Shown here: positions 1 to 8,576 of the stretch, one piece after another
Numbering within the stretch: the stretch's first letter is position 1
Layout of the letters: each line of letters begins with the position of its first letter
Assembly: GCA_016706865.1 (NCBI GenBank)
Contig: JADJIS010000003.1
Coordinates: forward strand, 744,001-808,000
Source: Bacteroidota bacterium
GTDB taxonomy: Bacteria > Bacteroidota > Bacteroidia > Chitinophagales > BACL12
Length of the DNA: 64,000 bases
Reading direction: 5' to 3'
Notes under the pieces: model-generated
What the model saw: the letters and a program-made list of their open reading frames with translations, nothing else
The model's database searches: none
Told to the model about the DNA's origin: nothing
Translations under genes and position numbers: made by a program

Positions 1-2
1 AT

Positions 3-881
3 TGGTTAGAAGCAGCCGAATTAGCAGATTATATCGGGGTTGATCTGATCAATTCTTCACTTGGATATACCACATTTGACGATAGTCTTACAAATCATAC
101 ATATGCTGATCTGGATGGAAATACTTCAGTGGTTACAATGGCAGCAGATATGGCTGCATCAAAAGGTATTTTAGTTTGCAACAGCGCTGGAAATGAAGGC
201 GCTAGTACGTGGCATTATGTGTCTATGCCTGCAGATGGCGATAGTGTTTTTTCCATAGGAGCTGTGGATACGTTGGGAATTCACGCTGGGTTCAGTGGTT
301 ATGGCCCGACCAGTGATGGAAGATTGAAACCAAATGTTGTGGCACTTGGAGTACTTTCTGCAGTTATGGATCCCGGTGGGAATATTTATAATCTAGGTGG
401 CACTTCTTTTGCATCGCCACTTATTGCCGGTGCTTGTGCAAGTTTATGGGGTGCATTTCCTTACAGAACAAATATGGAAATAATGGATGCCGTGCAACAG
501 AGTGCGCATCTTCATTTAACACCGAATGATTCCATGGGTTACGGAATTCCGAATTTTGGTCTGGCTTTTGAAATTTTGAAGGCAATGGAACCGGAGGATA
601 CTGTAATTATTGAAGATACAACACTTGTTACTATTGAGGTGGTGCCAAATCCAGCAAGTAGTTTCTTTTCTGTATTTATAGAAAGTCACTTAAATGAAAA
701 TGCACAAATTCAGATTATTAATTTGCAGGGAGAAATGATGTATTCGAAAAATATTTTCCTTGAAAAAGATTTTAATGATTCATTTACCATCCCGATAACC
801 GAACAATATGCATCAGGAATTTACATACTTTCTATTTTAACTAAAAGTGCTAAACAAAGTTTGCGGATTTTTGTTAACTAA
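3..881 (+). CDS. Subtilisin-like S8 peptidase with T9SS sorting domain (5' end missing)
   Basis: This is the C-terminal 292 codons of a secreted serine protease; the frame is open to the window edge, so the start lies upstream. The catalytic serine motif GTSFASP is present (Ser at local residue 135), preceded by the oxyanion-hole region NSAGNEG. The catalytic Asp and His lie outside the window. The last 80 residues form a type A T9SS C-terminal sorting domain (VVPNPASS near its start, ASGIYILSI near its end), so the protein is expected to be exported and attached or released at the cell surface. It is a close paralogue of the complete gene that begins 30 bases downstream, and the shared stretch is nearly co-linear. 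Substrate is unknown. Confidence 0.9.
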   Translation, partial: WLEAAELADYIGVDLINSSLGYTTFDDSLTNHTYADLDGNTSVVTMAADMAASKGILVCNSAGNEGASTWHYVSMPADGDSVFSIGAVDTLGIHAGFSGYGPTSDGRLKPNVVALGVLSAVMDPGGNIYNLGGTSFASPLIAGACASLWGAFPYRTNMEIMDAVQQSAHLHLTPNDSMGYGIPNFGLAFEILKAMEPEDTVIIEDTTLVTIEVVPNPASSFFSVFIESHLNENAQIQIINLQGEMMYSKNIFLEKDFNDSFTIPITEQYASGIYILSILTKSAKQSLRIFVN

Positions 882-899
882 ATTATAATATCGATAAAT

Positions 900-907
900 T
901 ATATTTG
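900..907 (+). promoter_or_regulatory. Bacteroidota -7 box directly before the subtilase gene
   Basis: TATATTTG matches the Bacteroidota sigma-A -7 consensus TAnnTTTG exactly and ends four bases before the ATG at 912. A transcript starting at the usual distance would begin at or next to the start codon, so the mRNA may be leaderless. No good -33 TTG element is seen at 19-20 bases upstream. Confidence 0.45.
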
Positions 908-911
908 ATCA

Positions 912-2591
912 ATGAAACGATTATTGTTACCGGTTTTTTTCTGTGCGATGGTTATAAGCAATGTATTTTCGCAAGTACATGCTGTTAAAGATTTTGTTGA
1001 TACTCCAGTTTCGTTTTCAGATACTAAATATTGGGTTTATTTTACGGATAAAAATAATTCGAAGTTTACCTTAGAAAAACCCAATGAATATCTATCCCAA
1101 AAGTCAATTGAAAGACGTGCGAAAATGGATATACCGCTTCGGGTCATAGACCTTCCTGTCAGTGCTTCTTATATTTCCTTACTCCAGAAAGCAGGAGTAG
1201 AAATTATAGTTGAAAGCAGATGGCTGAATGCTGTAAGTATAAGAATTAAATCTGATTACCAACTTGGTTTAATTTCGATGTTACCCTTTGTAAAGAAAAT
1301 AGAATATGTAAAAAAATACCAAAGTGTGGATGAAACATTGCCATTGGATAATAACTCATTTTACCGATATTCTGAACTTGCAACAAATGATTATGGTGGA
1401 GCATATAATCAAAATCATATGATAGATATTGATTTTCTGCATTCTTTAGGATACTCCGGACAAGGAATTACCATTGCAGTTTTAGATGGTGGATTTTATG
1501 GTGTGGATATTGGAGAAGGATTTAAAAGTTTTTGGGATAAGGATCAAATTATTGAAACAAGAAATTTTGCCGACGATAATGACAGTGTTTTTCACAGCAC
1601 AACACATGGAAGCAATGTATTGAGTATTATGGGTGGAGATATGCCCGGTGAATATATCGGCAGTGCACCTGATGCAAAATTTTATTTGTTCAGAACAGAA
1701 GTAACATCCAGTGAAACAGTTGTGGAGGAAGATTATTGGGTGGAAGGAGCAGAGTATGCAGATTTTGTTGGAGCTGATATTATTAATTCATCTTTGGGTT
1801 ATACCACCTTTGACGATTCACTTCAGGATCATACTTATGAAGATCTGGATGGCAATACAGCAGTTGCAACAATTGCTGCTGACATTGCGGCTAGTGTTGG
1901 AATATTAGTTTGTAATAGCGCTGGAAATGAAGCAACCAGTAGTTGGCATTTTATTGGTGTTCCAGCTGATGGCGATAGTGTTTTTACGATAGGTGCAGTT
2001 GATGCTAATGAAAATTATGCAACTTTTAGTTCAGTGGGACCAACAGCTGATGGAAGAATAAAACCCAATGTATCGGGCCAAGGAGCCGGAACTGCATATA
2101 TAGATCAGACTGGAAAGGTTTTGAATGGCAGTGGAACATCTTATTCCTCCCCATTAATTGCAGGAGCTTGTGCAAGTTTATGGAGCGCATTTCCCGAATT
2201 AACCAATATGGAAATTATAGACATTGTGCAACAAAGTTCATCACAATATACAGACCCCGATTATTTATTGGGATATGGTATTCCGAGTTTTGCAAAAGCA
2301 TATATCCAATTAAAGGAATTAAATATCAGTGAAACAAATTTGCTGACTATAATTCCAAATCCTGCAGAATCTTCGGCTACTATAATAATTAATGGTTTAG
2401 AAACATCAGATGGAGTTATAAATGTATATGATATTGCAGGGCATATCATTTACACCACAGAGATAAAACTATCTACGGGCGAACTTTCTGCAACTACCCT
2501 CATTAATCTCGATCATTTAGCTTCAGGACTCTATTTTGTTCAATTAATTGGGGATGTTTATAGCGAAACAAAAACCTTAATGGTTAAATAA
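912..2591 (+). CDS. Subtilisin-like S8 peptidase with T9SS sorting domain
   Basis: Complete 559-residue secreted subtilase. An N-terminal signal peptide (MKRLLLPVFF...VFSQ) is followed by a propeptide-like region to about residue 150 and the S8 catalytic domain, with Asp192 (VLDGGF), His232 (TTHGSN) and Ser410 (GTSYSSP). The C-terminal 80 residues are a type A T9SS sorting domain (IPNPAES, ASGLYFVQL). The start is supported by the signal peptide and by a TATATTTG box four bases before the ATG. It is a tandem duplicate of the gene just upstream. Probably an extracellular nutrient-acquiring protease; the substrate cannot be read from sequence. Confidence 0.93.
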   Translation: MKRLLLPVFFCAMVISNVFSQVHAVKDFVDTPVSFSDTKYWVYFTDKNNSKFTLEKPNEYLSQKSIERRAKMDIPLRVIDLPVSASYISLLQKAGVEIIVESRWLNAVSIRIKSDYQLGLISMLPFVKKIEYVKKYQSVDETLPLDNNSFYRYSELATNDYGGAYNQNHMIDIDFLHSLGYSGQGITIAVLDGGFYGVDIGEGFKSFWDKDQIIETRNFADDNDSVFHSTTHGSNVLSIMGGDMPGEYIGSAPDAKFYLFRTEVTSSETVVEEDYWVEGAEYADFVGADIINSSLGYTTFDDSLQDHTYEDLDGNTAVATIAADIAASVGILVCNSAGNEATSSWHFIGVPADGDSVFTIGAVDANENYATFSSVGPTADGRIKPNVSGQGAGTAYIDQTGKVLNGSGTSYSSPLIAGACASLWSAFPELTNMEIIDIVQQSSSQYTDPDYLLGYGIPSFAKAYIQLKELNISETNLLTIIPNPAESSATIIINGLETSDGVINVYDIAGHIIYTTEIKLSTGELSATTLINLDHLASGLYFVQLIGDVYSETKTLMVK

Positions 2592-2675
2592 TTTTTTTAC
2601 ATTCTCCTACAGATCTTTCGGGTTTTTCTGATCTTTTTACTTACATTTCGAATTTAACCTCATAAATTTTTGTGT

Positions 2676-3137
2676 ATGAACGCAAATGAACAATGTATTA
2701 ATTCATTCTATACTGCATTTCAAAATAAGGATTTTAAAACCATGCAACAATGTTATGCAGATAATGCTGTTTTTACCGACGAGGTATTTATTGATCTTGA
2801 TGCCAAAAAAGTGAGAGCAATGTGGGAAATGCTTATAAAAGGAGGGAAGGACCTGCAATTAGAATTCAGCGATGTTAAAGCCGATGAAAAAGAGGGTTCC
2901 GCTAATTGGGTTGCAACCTATACCTTTTCTAAAACAGGTAAAAAAGTTATCAATAAGATTCACGCTAAATTTATTTTTGAAAATGGAAAAATAATAAATC
3001 ATCGAGATACTTTTAGTTTCCCTTTATGGTCGAAACAAGCCTTAGGCTTTACCGGTTTATTATTGGGAAGAACAAAATATCTAAGAAATAAAGTGCAACA
3101 ATTGGCAAATAAAAACCTAATTAAATTTATGGGATAG
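2676..3137 (+). CDS. SnoaL/NTF2-like protein
   Basis: A 153-residue protein with the layout of the SnoaL-like/NTF2-like fold: an N-terminal helix pair (CINSFYTAFQNKDF, MQQCYADNAVF) followed by alternating strands ending in GKIINHRDTFSF. There is no signal peptide, so it is expected in the cytoplasm. The ATG at 2676 is chosen; two in-frame codons upstream (TTG at 2670) are less likely. Members of this fold are ligand-binding proteins or small isomerases and hydrolases, and no catalytic set can be named here. It stands alone between the subtilase and the transposase-like gene. Confidence 0.75.
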   Translation: MNANEQCINSFYTAFQNKDFKTMQQCYADNAVFTDEVFIDLDAKKVRAMWEMLIKGGKDLQLEFSDVKADEKEGSANWVATYTFSKTGKKVINKIHAKFIFENGKIINHRDTFSFPLWSKQALGFTGLLLGRTKYLRNKVQQLANKNLIKFMG

Positions 3138-3181
3138 AATATTTTTTATTTATAATTACTTAACAGTTTAAACCCTTAAAA

Positions 3182-3643
3182 ATGGCAAGTACCTATCATC
3201 AGGTCTATTTACAGACCGTATTTGCGGTAAAGTACCGCGAAGCAGTAATTCATAACACCTGGAAATCTTCACTTTGTGGCGTTATTGGAAATTTAATTAA
3301 TGAAACAGGTTGTAAAACCTTGATTGTAAATGGTGTGGAAGATCACATTCATTGCTTTTTAGGATTAAAACCACCCGTTTCGATTTCCGAACTAATGAAA
3401 ACAGTAAAAGGAAAATCCTCGAAGTACATCAACGACAAAAATCTGACCGCAAAACGTTTTGAATGGCAGGAAGGCTATGGCGTTTTTTCTTATAGCCTTT
3501 CACACATTGATCGGGTTTTTAAATACATAAAAAACCAGGAAGAACATCATAAAAAACAAACATTCAAAACCGAATATAAAAGAATGCTGGATAGATATCA
3601 GGTTCCATATGATGAGCGTTGTTTGTTTGAGGATTTGATTTAA
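3182..3643 (+). CDS. IS200/RAYT-like Y1 transposase
   Basis: A 153-residue protein of the Y1-transposase family (IS200/IS605 TnpA and REP-associated tyrosine transposases). The HUH metal-binding motif is seen as DHIHCF (His55, His57) and the nucleophilic tyrosine is Tyr115 in VFKYIKNQEEHH. These enzymes nick and rejoin single-stranded DNA at hairpins. There is no TnpB partner. The 580 bases just downstream hold at least six two-hairpin palindromic units, which fits a domesticated RAYT that recognises REP-like elements rather than an active IS. The start is the only sensible ATG before the conserved TYHQVYLQTVFAVKYRE block. Confidence 0.88.
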   Translation: MASTYHQVYLQTVFAVKYREAVIHNTWKSSLCGVIGNLINETGCKTLIVNGVEDHIHCFLGLKPPVSISELMKTVKGKSSKYINDKNLTAKRFEWQEGYGVFSYSLSHIDRVFKYIKNQEEHHKKQTFKTEYKRMLDRYQVPYDERCLFEDLI

Positions 3644-3654
3644 TTTGAGTGATC

Positions 3655-4222
3655 GAAGTCCCTATTTACAAGATGTATCGATCCTTCGGATCTAGATGGC
3701 GAGGGTCACGGCCTCCGTATGTTTCGGAGGGACTGAAGTCCCTCCTTACAAGATGTTTCGATCCTTCGGATCTAGATGGTGAAGGGATTTAAGTTTTTCG
3801 AGTATAGTTTAGTGGATAGTACTAATCACAGTCCCGAAGGGACGACCTATCTTGTAACCACGGACTTTAGTCCGTGAGTATAAAGTATGATCGATCCTTC
3901 CTATCTAGACTGTGACGTGGCCTTGTTTGCCCTATGTTTCGGAGGGACTAAAGTCCCTCCTTACAAGATGGATCGATCCTTCGGATCTAGATTACGGAGG
4001 TTGCTTTTGGGTTACATTTAGAATCTGTTTTATGAATATTGTTTTAAGTCCACTGTGAACCCCAGTCCCGAAGGGACGACCCATCTTGTAAGCACGGACT
4101 TTAGTCCGTGAGTATAAATATGTATCCAACCTTCCTATCTAAACGGTGGAGGAGCTTGGTTCGCACACCCCAGTCCCGAAGGGACGACCCATCTTGTAAC
4201 CACTGACTTTAGTCCGTGAGGT
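3655..4222. repeat. Cluster of two-hairpin REP-like elements, alternating orientation
   Basis: At least six copies of one unit lie here: 3655-3697 (5' part degraded), 3724-3779 and 3940-3992 in one orientation, and 3829-3880, 4063-4115 and 4171-4222 in the other. Each unit has a hairpin with core GGACTAAAGTCC, then the constant spacer TTACAAGATG, then a second hairpin with a CTTCGG-type loop (GATCCTTCGGATC or GTCCCTTCGGGAC). Stem bases change together on both sides, which keeps pairing intact. A further copy is at 28391. No gene is seen between 3644 and 4283. The cluster starts directly after the stop of the Y1 transposase gene. Confidence 0.85.
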
Positions 4223-4283
4223 AAACGCGATCCCAACATAAGCATTTTGTAATTTCGCAAAAAAAGACACCCAATAAAATTTA

Positions 4284-5225
4284 ATGAACCGCATAGAACG
4301 TCTTTCCGCAATTTTAATACAGTTACAATCAAAACGCATAGTAAGGGGACAGGAAATTGCAAAACGTTTTGGAATCAGTTTAAGAACGGTTTATAGGGAT
4401 ATCAGCTCTCTGGATGAGGCTGGAGTACCCATTAGAAGCGAAGCTGGAGTTGGATATTCTTTAATGGAAGGATATAAGTTACCTCCTGTTATGTTTACCT
4501 TAGAAGAAGCGATCGCTTTTTTAACGGCAGAAAAATTGGTCGAAAAATTTACGGATAGCAGTACGGAAAATAATTACAAATCTGCTATGTATAAAATAAG
4601 ATCAGTGTTGGGTGATGCTGAAAAACGATTTTTGGAAAATATCGATGACCATATTCAGGTTTTGAAAAATCCTTATTTGCCGGAAAAAAGTAAAGGTGAA
4701 GATCAATTGCAAATTTTTCTCTCCTCCATTGCAGAAAAAACAGTTCTGAATATAGTTTACTTCGCCGCTCACGATCAAAAAACATCAGAGCGAAATATAG
4801 AACCTATCGGCATTTTTCATATGGCAAATCATTGGCATGTAGTTGCCTGGTGTCAGCTGAGAAACGATTATCGCGATTTTCGTGTCGATAGAATTTCGAA
4901 GGTGGAAACAACTAGAAAATTATACAGCAAACAACATCCAACCCTAAAAAAATATTTACAAAAAAAATCAAAGGAAAAGGAATTGTTTAAAGTTGTAATG
5001 CTCGTAAATAAGGAAATTTTATTTCACTTCGGTGAACAAAAATATTATAATGGATTTATTGCCGAACGTGAAATTGACAATAAAATTGAAATGACCTTTC
5101 TCTCCTCCTCACTCGAAGGATTTGCACGCTGGTTCATCATGTTCGGAGATAATGCCGACATTGTAGAACCAACCGCATTAAAATTAATTGTTAAAAAACT
5201 TGCTACGTTTATTTCGAGGAAGTAG
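4284..5225 (+). CDS. HTH-WYL (YafY-type) transcriptional regulator
   Basis: A 313-residue DNA-binding regulator. Residues 1-60 are a winged helix-turn-helix of the HTH_11/DeoR-like type (RLSAILIQLQSKRIVRG, ISLRTVYRDISSLDEAGVPI). A central WYL domain at about 140-225 carries the basic pocket (GIFHMANHWHVVAWCQLR, DYRDFRVDRIS), followed by a C-terminal extension. WYL domains sense nucleotide or nucleic-acid ligands, and many members respond to DNA damage or control phage defence. The next gene is a DinB-like protein, a pairing often seen, but a 310-base repeat-filled gap makes a shared operon unlikely. The target is unknown. Confidence 0.88.
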   Translation: MNRIERLSAILIQLQSKRIVRGQEIAKRFGISLRTVYRDISSLDEAGVPIRSEAGVGYSLMEGYKLPPVMFTLEEAIAFLTAEKLVEKFTDSSTENNYKSAMYKIRSVLGDAEKRFLENIDDHIQVLKNPYLPEKSKGEDQLQIFLSSIAEKTVLNIVYFAAHDQKTSERNIEPIGIFHMANHWHVVAWCQLRNDYRDFRVDRISKVETTRKLYSKQHPTLKKYLQKKSKEKELFKVVMLVNKEILFHFGEQKYYNGFIAEREIDNKIEMTFLSSSLEGFARWFIMFGDNADIVEPTALKLIVKKLATFISRK

Positions 5226-5475
5226 GAAATAGGAAGTAGGAAATAGGAAGTAGGAAGTAGGAAATAGGAAGTAGGAAATAGGACATATAAGAGACTTAGG
5301 ACATAAATTCTGGCGAAATTTTCCTATTTCTTATTTCCAAAATCTCAAGGTCCCAAATCCTGCGTCCTGTGTCCTTTCCCTTGTCCTTTGTCAAATCCTA
5401 TGTCCTATGTCATATGTCCTATGTCATATGTCCTATGTCATATGTCCTATGTCCCTTATCGCGCGCTTCGCGCCC
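5222..5475. repeat. Purine-rich then pyrimidine-rich short-period repeat array
   Basis: The end of the regulator gene runs into about nine copies of a heptad AGGAAAT/AGGAAGT (5222-5285). After a unique spacer there is a pyrimidine array built on TCCTATG with variants such as TCATATG (5370-5460), ending in the short palindrome GCGCGCTTCGCGC. The two halves are roughly complementary, so the transcript could fold into a long imperfect hairpin that might act as a terminator. The same TCCTATG/TCCTATT word recurs in the arrays at 6026 and 13152. No gene is seen between 5226 and 5535. Confidence 0.75.
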
Positions 5476-5535
5476 TACTGACATACTGCTGTCATTCCTC
5501 TATATTTCCTTTGCATTTAAATAAAAACTAAACTT

Positions 5536-6027
5536 ATGTCGATAATTAAAATGTTATTAAAAGAAATGGAGCAGGAAGCTCAATCAACCCGTAAAATGTT
5601 ATCTAGAATTCCGGATGACAAATACGATTGGCAACCACATCCAAAAAGTATGACAATCAGAACTCTCGCAACCCACATTGCCGAACTTCCCGATTGGATA
5701 TTATTTACTTTAAATTCCCATGAACTCGATTTTGCAAAACATCCTTACGATCCTTTGGTAATTAATTCAACAGAAAAACTAATGGAGACCTTTGAAAAAT
5801 CTTTTGCAAATGGTAAAGAAGCACTTGCTACTACAACCGAAGCAGAACTGGAAAAAAATTGGGTTTTGCGCAATGGTGATGATATTTATATGTCATTAAC
5901 GAAGGGAGAATCCATTCGCCAGGCTTTTTGTCAGATCGTGCATCACAGGGCCCAACTTGGAGTGTTTTTGCGTCTTTTAAATATTCCAATTCCCGGAAGT
6001 TATGGACCAAGTGCAGATGAGATGTAG
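5536..6027 (+). CDS. DinB/YfiT-like putative metalloenzyme
   Basis: A 163-residue four-helix-bundle protein of the DinB superfamily. The expected metal-ligand histidines are His47 in LATHIAELPDW and His136/His137 in QIVHHRAQLGVFLR. Family members are metal-dependent thiol transferases such as bacillithiol S-transferases or maleylpyruvate-isomerase-like enzymes; the substrate cannot be assigned. There is no signal peptide, so it is cytoplasmic. The ATG follows an A-rich leader typical of Bacteroidota translation starts. It sits between two low-complexity inverted arrays and appears to be a single-gene unit. Confidence 0.85.
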   Translation: MSIIKMLLKEMEQEAQSTRKMLSRIPDDKYDWQPHPKSMTIRTLATHIAELPDWILFTLNSHELDFAKHPYDPLVINSTEKLMETFEKSFANGKEALATTTEAELEKNWVLRNGDDIYMSLTKGESIRQAFCQIVHHRAQLGVFLRLLNIPIPGSYGPSADEM

Positions 6028-6158
6028 GAAAGAGGAGAAAGGAGAGAGGAGAAAGGAGTTTCAGAAACCAGAGGTTTCTGGAATTAAAATTTCCTAGGGA
6101 AATTTAAACTCCTTTTTCCTTTCTCCTCTACTCCTTTCTCCTCTCTCCTTTTTCCTAT
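6026..6158. repeat. Nested inverted repeat after the DinB-like gene (possible terminator)
   Basis: Beginning inside the stop codon, a purine arm made of AGGAGAAAGG-like words (6026-6061) faces a pyrimidine arm made of TCCTTTCTCC-like words (6107-6158). Between them are two further palindromes, CAGAAACC/GGTTTCTG (6062-6080) and AAATTTCC/GGAAATTT (6087-6106). The whole could fold as a long branched hairpin in RNA or as a cruciform in DNA. It resembles the array after the WYL regulator but uses a different word. Confidence 0.7.
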
Positions 6159-6185
6159 CTTTAACCCGCACAACCAATTTCATTT

Positions 6186-8453
6186 ATGAGGAGATTCCTT
6201 TTTGTAGTAGTTTCTGCTATTCTCTGTCAGCTCACACATGCGCAAAATGCAGTTATTAAAGGATTAATTACAGATGCTGTCACACAAGAACCCTTGATAG
6301 GTGCAACGGTATTTCTCAGCAATCAAACCGGAGCGGCAACTGGAATTGATGGCACCTTCGAATTTGAATCAGAAGCCGGAACATACACGCTTACAATAAG
6401 TTATGTTGGTTACCTCAAACAATCGAACGAAATTATTATAAGCGCAGGGCAGGTATTGGTTTTGAATAATTCATTAGTGCCCGATAATGGTATTTTAAAT
6501 ACCGTGGTTGTGAGTGGAAGTAAGTTCGAAAAGAAATTGGGGGAAGAAACAGTTTCTATTGATGTTATTAAACAAACTCTGATTAATAACACCAACGATG
6601 TTAAATTAGATCAAACCTTACAGAGAATGCCGGGAGTTTGTGTGATAGATGGTCAGGCAAATATTCGCGGAGGTTCGGGATATAGTTTTGGCGCAGGTAG
6701 TCGGGTATTATTATTAATGGATGATCTTCCGGTTTTAACTGGTGACGCAGCATTTCCGAGTTGGGATTTTATTCCCATGGAAAATATTGAGCAGGTGGAA
6801 ATAATTAAAGGCGCTTCCAGTGCTTTGTATGGTTCCAGTGCATTAAATGGAATAATTAATGTGAGGACAGCTTATCCAACATCCACTCCCGAAACAAGAT
6901 TTTCTTTTTTTAATGGAATGTATTTTTCACCCAGAGATACTGCGCAAAAATGGTGGGATGATGATTTCCCATTTACTGCAGGCGCGAGTTTTGCGCATCG
7001 GCAAAAGTTCGGAAGATTTGATCTTTCTACAGGTGCATATGTATATAATCAAAACAGTTATTTTAAAGATATGTACAATCGCCGTGGCAGGGCAAATATC
7101 AATACGAGATATAGAATAAATAATAATCTTGCGGTAGGATTAAATGTAAATGCACAAATAAATCGCTCCACAAGTTTCTTTTTCTGGAGTGGAATAGATT
7201 CGGGTTTATATATACCGTTTGATGGAACTGCTACTTATAATCAGGGATTTAAGATCACTATAGATCCCTATTTTAATTATTATGACAAAAAAGGTAACAG
7301 GCATAAATTATTAATGCGTTATTACGGCAACCACAATGCAACGGCAACAACAGAACAAAGTAATTTCAACGATCTTTATTACGGCGAATATCAATACCAA
7401 AAACATTTTGAAAATATAGCTGCAGTACTTTCTGCGGGTTTGGTAGGCAGTTTTACAAAAGTGGTAGCCGAATTATATGGCGACACAACTTTCACCTCCG
7501 GTAATGAAGCCGCTTATTTGCAATTTGATAAAAAGTTTTTCGATAAATTAAATATCAGCAGCGGAATGCGTTATGAATTTAATCAGATAGCCGGATTGAA
7601 AGAATCTCGTCCTGTGTTCAGATTAGGAGCAAATTATCAGGCAGCTGAATTTACGTATATAAGAGCATCTTGGGGACAAGGGTATCGTTTCCCGACCATT
7701 GCTGAAAAATATATTTCCACTTCCATAAGTTTATTAGGCGTATTTCCAAATCCAGACCTCACATCAGAAACAGGTTGGAGTAGTGAGATCGGAATTAAAC
7801 AGGGAATGAAAATTAGTTCATGGCAGGGTTTTGTCGATCTTTCCGGATTTATTTCAGAATATAATAACATGATGGAATTTACCTTCGGATATTATCCTGA
7901 TGAAGGAGCATTTTTTCCCTACGGATTTAAAAGTTTAAATATTGGTGCAACACGTATTATTGGTGGTGAAATATCGGTAATTGGAGAAGGGAAATTCGGT
8001 AATATTCCTACCACATTAATTGCAGGTTACACATATATAAATCCAACTTTTCAAGACTTCGACTCACTTCAAAACGCCTTATCAAGCGCAGATGAAAATG
8101 TGCTCAAGTATCGATTTAAACACACCATTAAATTTGATGCGGAATCAACCATAAAAAAGTTCAGAATAGGGACAACTGTTTACTATTATTCCTTTATGGA
8201 GGCAGTTGATGCTGCATTTGTAGATCCGATAATTCCGGGAACTACTATTTATATTGTTCCAGGACTTCAGCAATACCGCGACGAACATAATACGGGTGAT
8301 TGTATCGTGGATATTCGTGTTGCCTTTCTTATAAATCCGACCAATGAAATATCTCTCATTTGTACTAATCTATTAAATCGCGATTACTCCATACGACCTG
8401 CTATGATGGAGGCTCCGCGAAATTTAACGGTTCGGTATGCGGTTAAATTATAG
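6186..8453 (+). CDS. TonB-dependent outer-membrane receptor
   Basis: A 755-residue receptor. A signal peptide (RRFLFVVVSAILCQLTHAQ) is followed by a carboxypeptidase-regulatory-like domain (residues ~25-105, VIKGLITDAVTQEPLIGATV), a plug domain (~115-220, MPGVCVIDGQANIRGGSGYS, VEIIKGASSALYGSSALNG) and a 22-strand-type barrel ending in the C-terminal strand NLTVRYAVKL. This is the Bacteroidota TonB-receptor architecture for import across the outer membrane. No SusD partner or binding protein lies nearby, so the ligand is unknown. It is about 10 kb from the B12 operon, which lacks a receptor of its own, but nothing in the sequence ties them together. Confidence 0.9.
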   Translation: MRRFLFVVVSAILCQLTHAQNAVIKGLITDAVTQEPLIGATVFLSNQTGAATGIDGTFEFESEAGTYTLTISYVGYLKQSNEIIISAGQVLVLNNSLVPDNGILNTVVVSGSKFEKKLGEETVSIDVIKQTLINNTNDVKLDQTLQRMPGVCVIDGQANIRGGSGYSFGAGSRVLLLMDDLPVLTGDAAFPSWDFIPMENIEQVEIIKGASSALYGSSALNGIINVRTAYPTSTPETRFSFFNGMYFSPRDTAQKWWDDDFPFTAGASFAHRQKFGRFDLSTGAYVYNQNSYFKDMYNRRGRANINTRYRINNNLAVGLNVNAQINRSTSFFFWSGIDSGLYIPFDGTATYNQGFKITIDPYFNYYDKKGNRHKLLMRYYGNHNATATTEQSNFNDLYYGEYQYQKHFENIAAVLSAGLVGSFTKVVAELYGDTTFTSGNEAAYLQFDKKFFDKLNISSGMRYEFNQIAGLKESRPVFRLGANYQAAEFTYIRASWGQGYRFPTIAEKYISTSISLLGVFPNPDLTSETGWSSEIGIKQGMKISSWQGFVDLSGFISEYNNMMEFTFGYYPDEGAFFPYGFKSLNIGATRIIGGEISVIGEGKFGNIPTTLIAGYTYINPTFQDFDSLQNALSSADENVLKYRFKHTIKFDAESTIKKFRIGTTVYYYSFMEAVDAAFVDPIIPGTTIYIVPGLQQYRDEHNTGDCIVDIRVAFLINPTNEISLICTNLLNRDYSIRPAMMEAPRNLTVRYAVKL

Positions 8454-8576
8454 CGGAATTATTATTAGTTAATTCCATTATATACGGCTTCCTGAGCATA
8501 TTTCCTCACTTTAAATCATGGAAATCGCTGTAAAATGTCATTTTAATTGATCCTATTCTGATGGAATTTTGCATCA

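Noticed and set aside
3182..3643. A complete IS200/IS605 insertion sequence
   Set aside because: No TnpB, no clear left and right ends or target duplication; downstream hairpins are multiple and alternating, which fits a RAYT-REP arrangement better.
6186..8453. Assigning this TonB receptor as BtuB for the B12 operon
   Set aside because: It has no riboswitch and lies 10 kb away among unrelated genes; nothing in the sequence indicates a B12 ligand.
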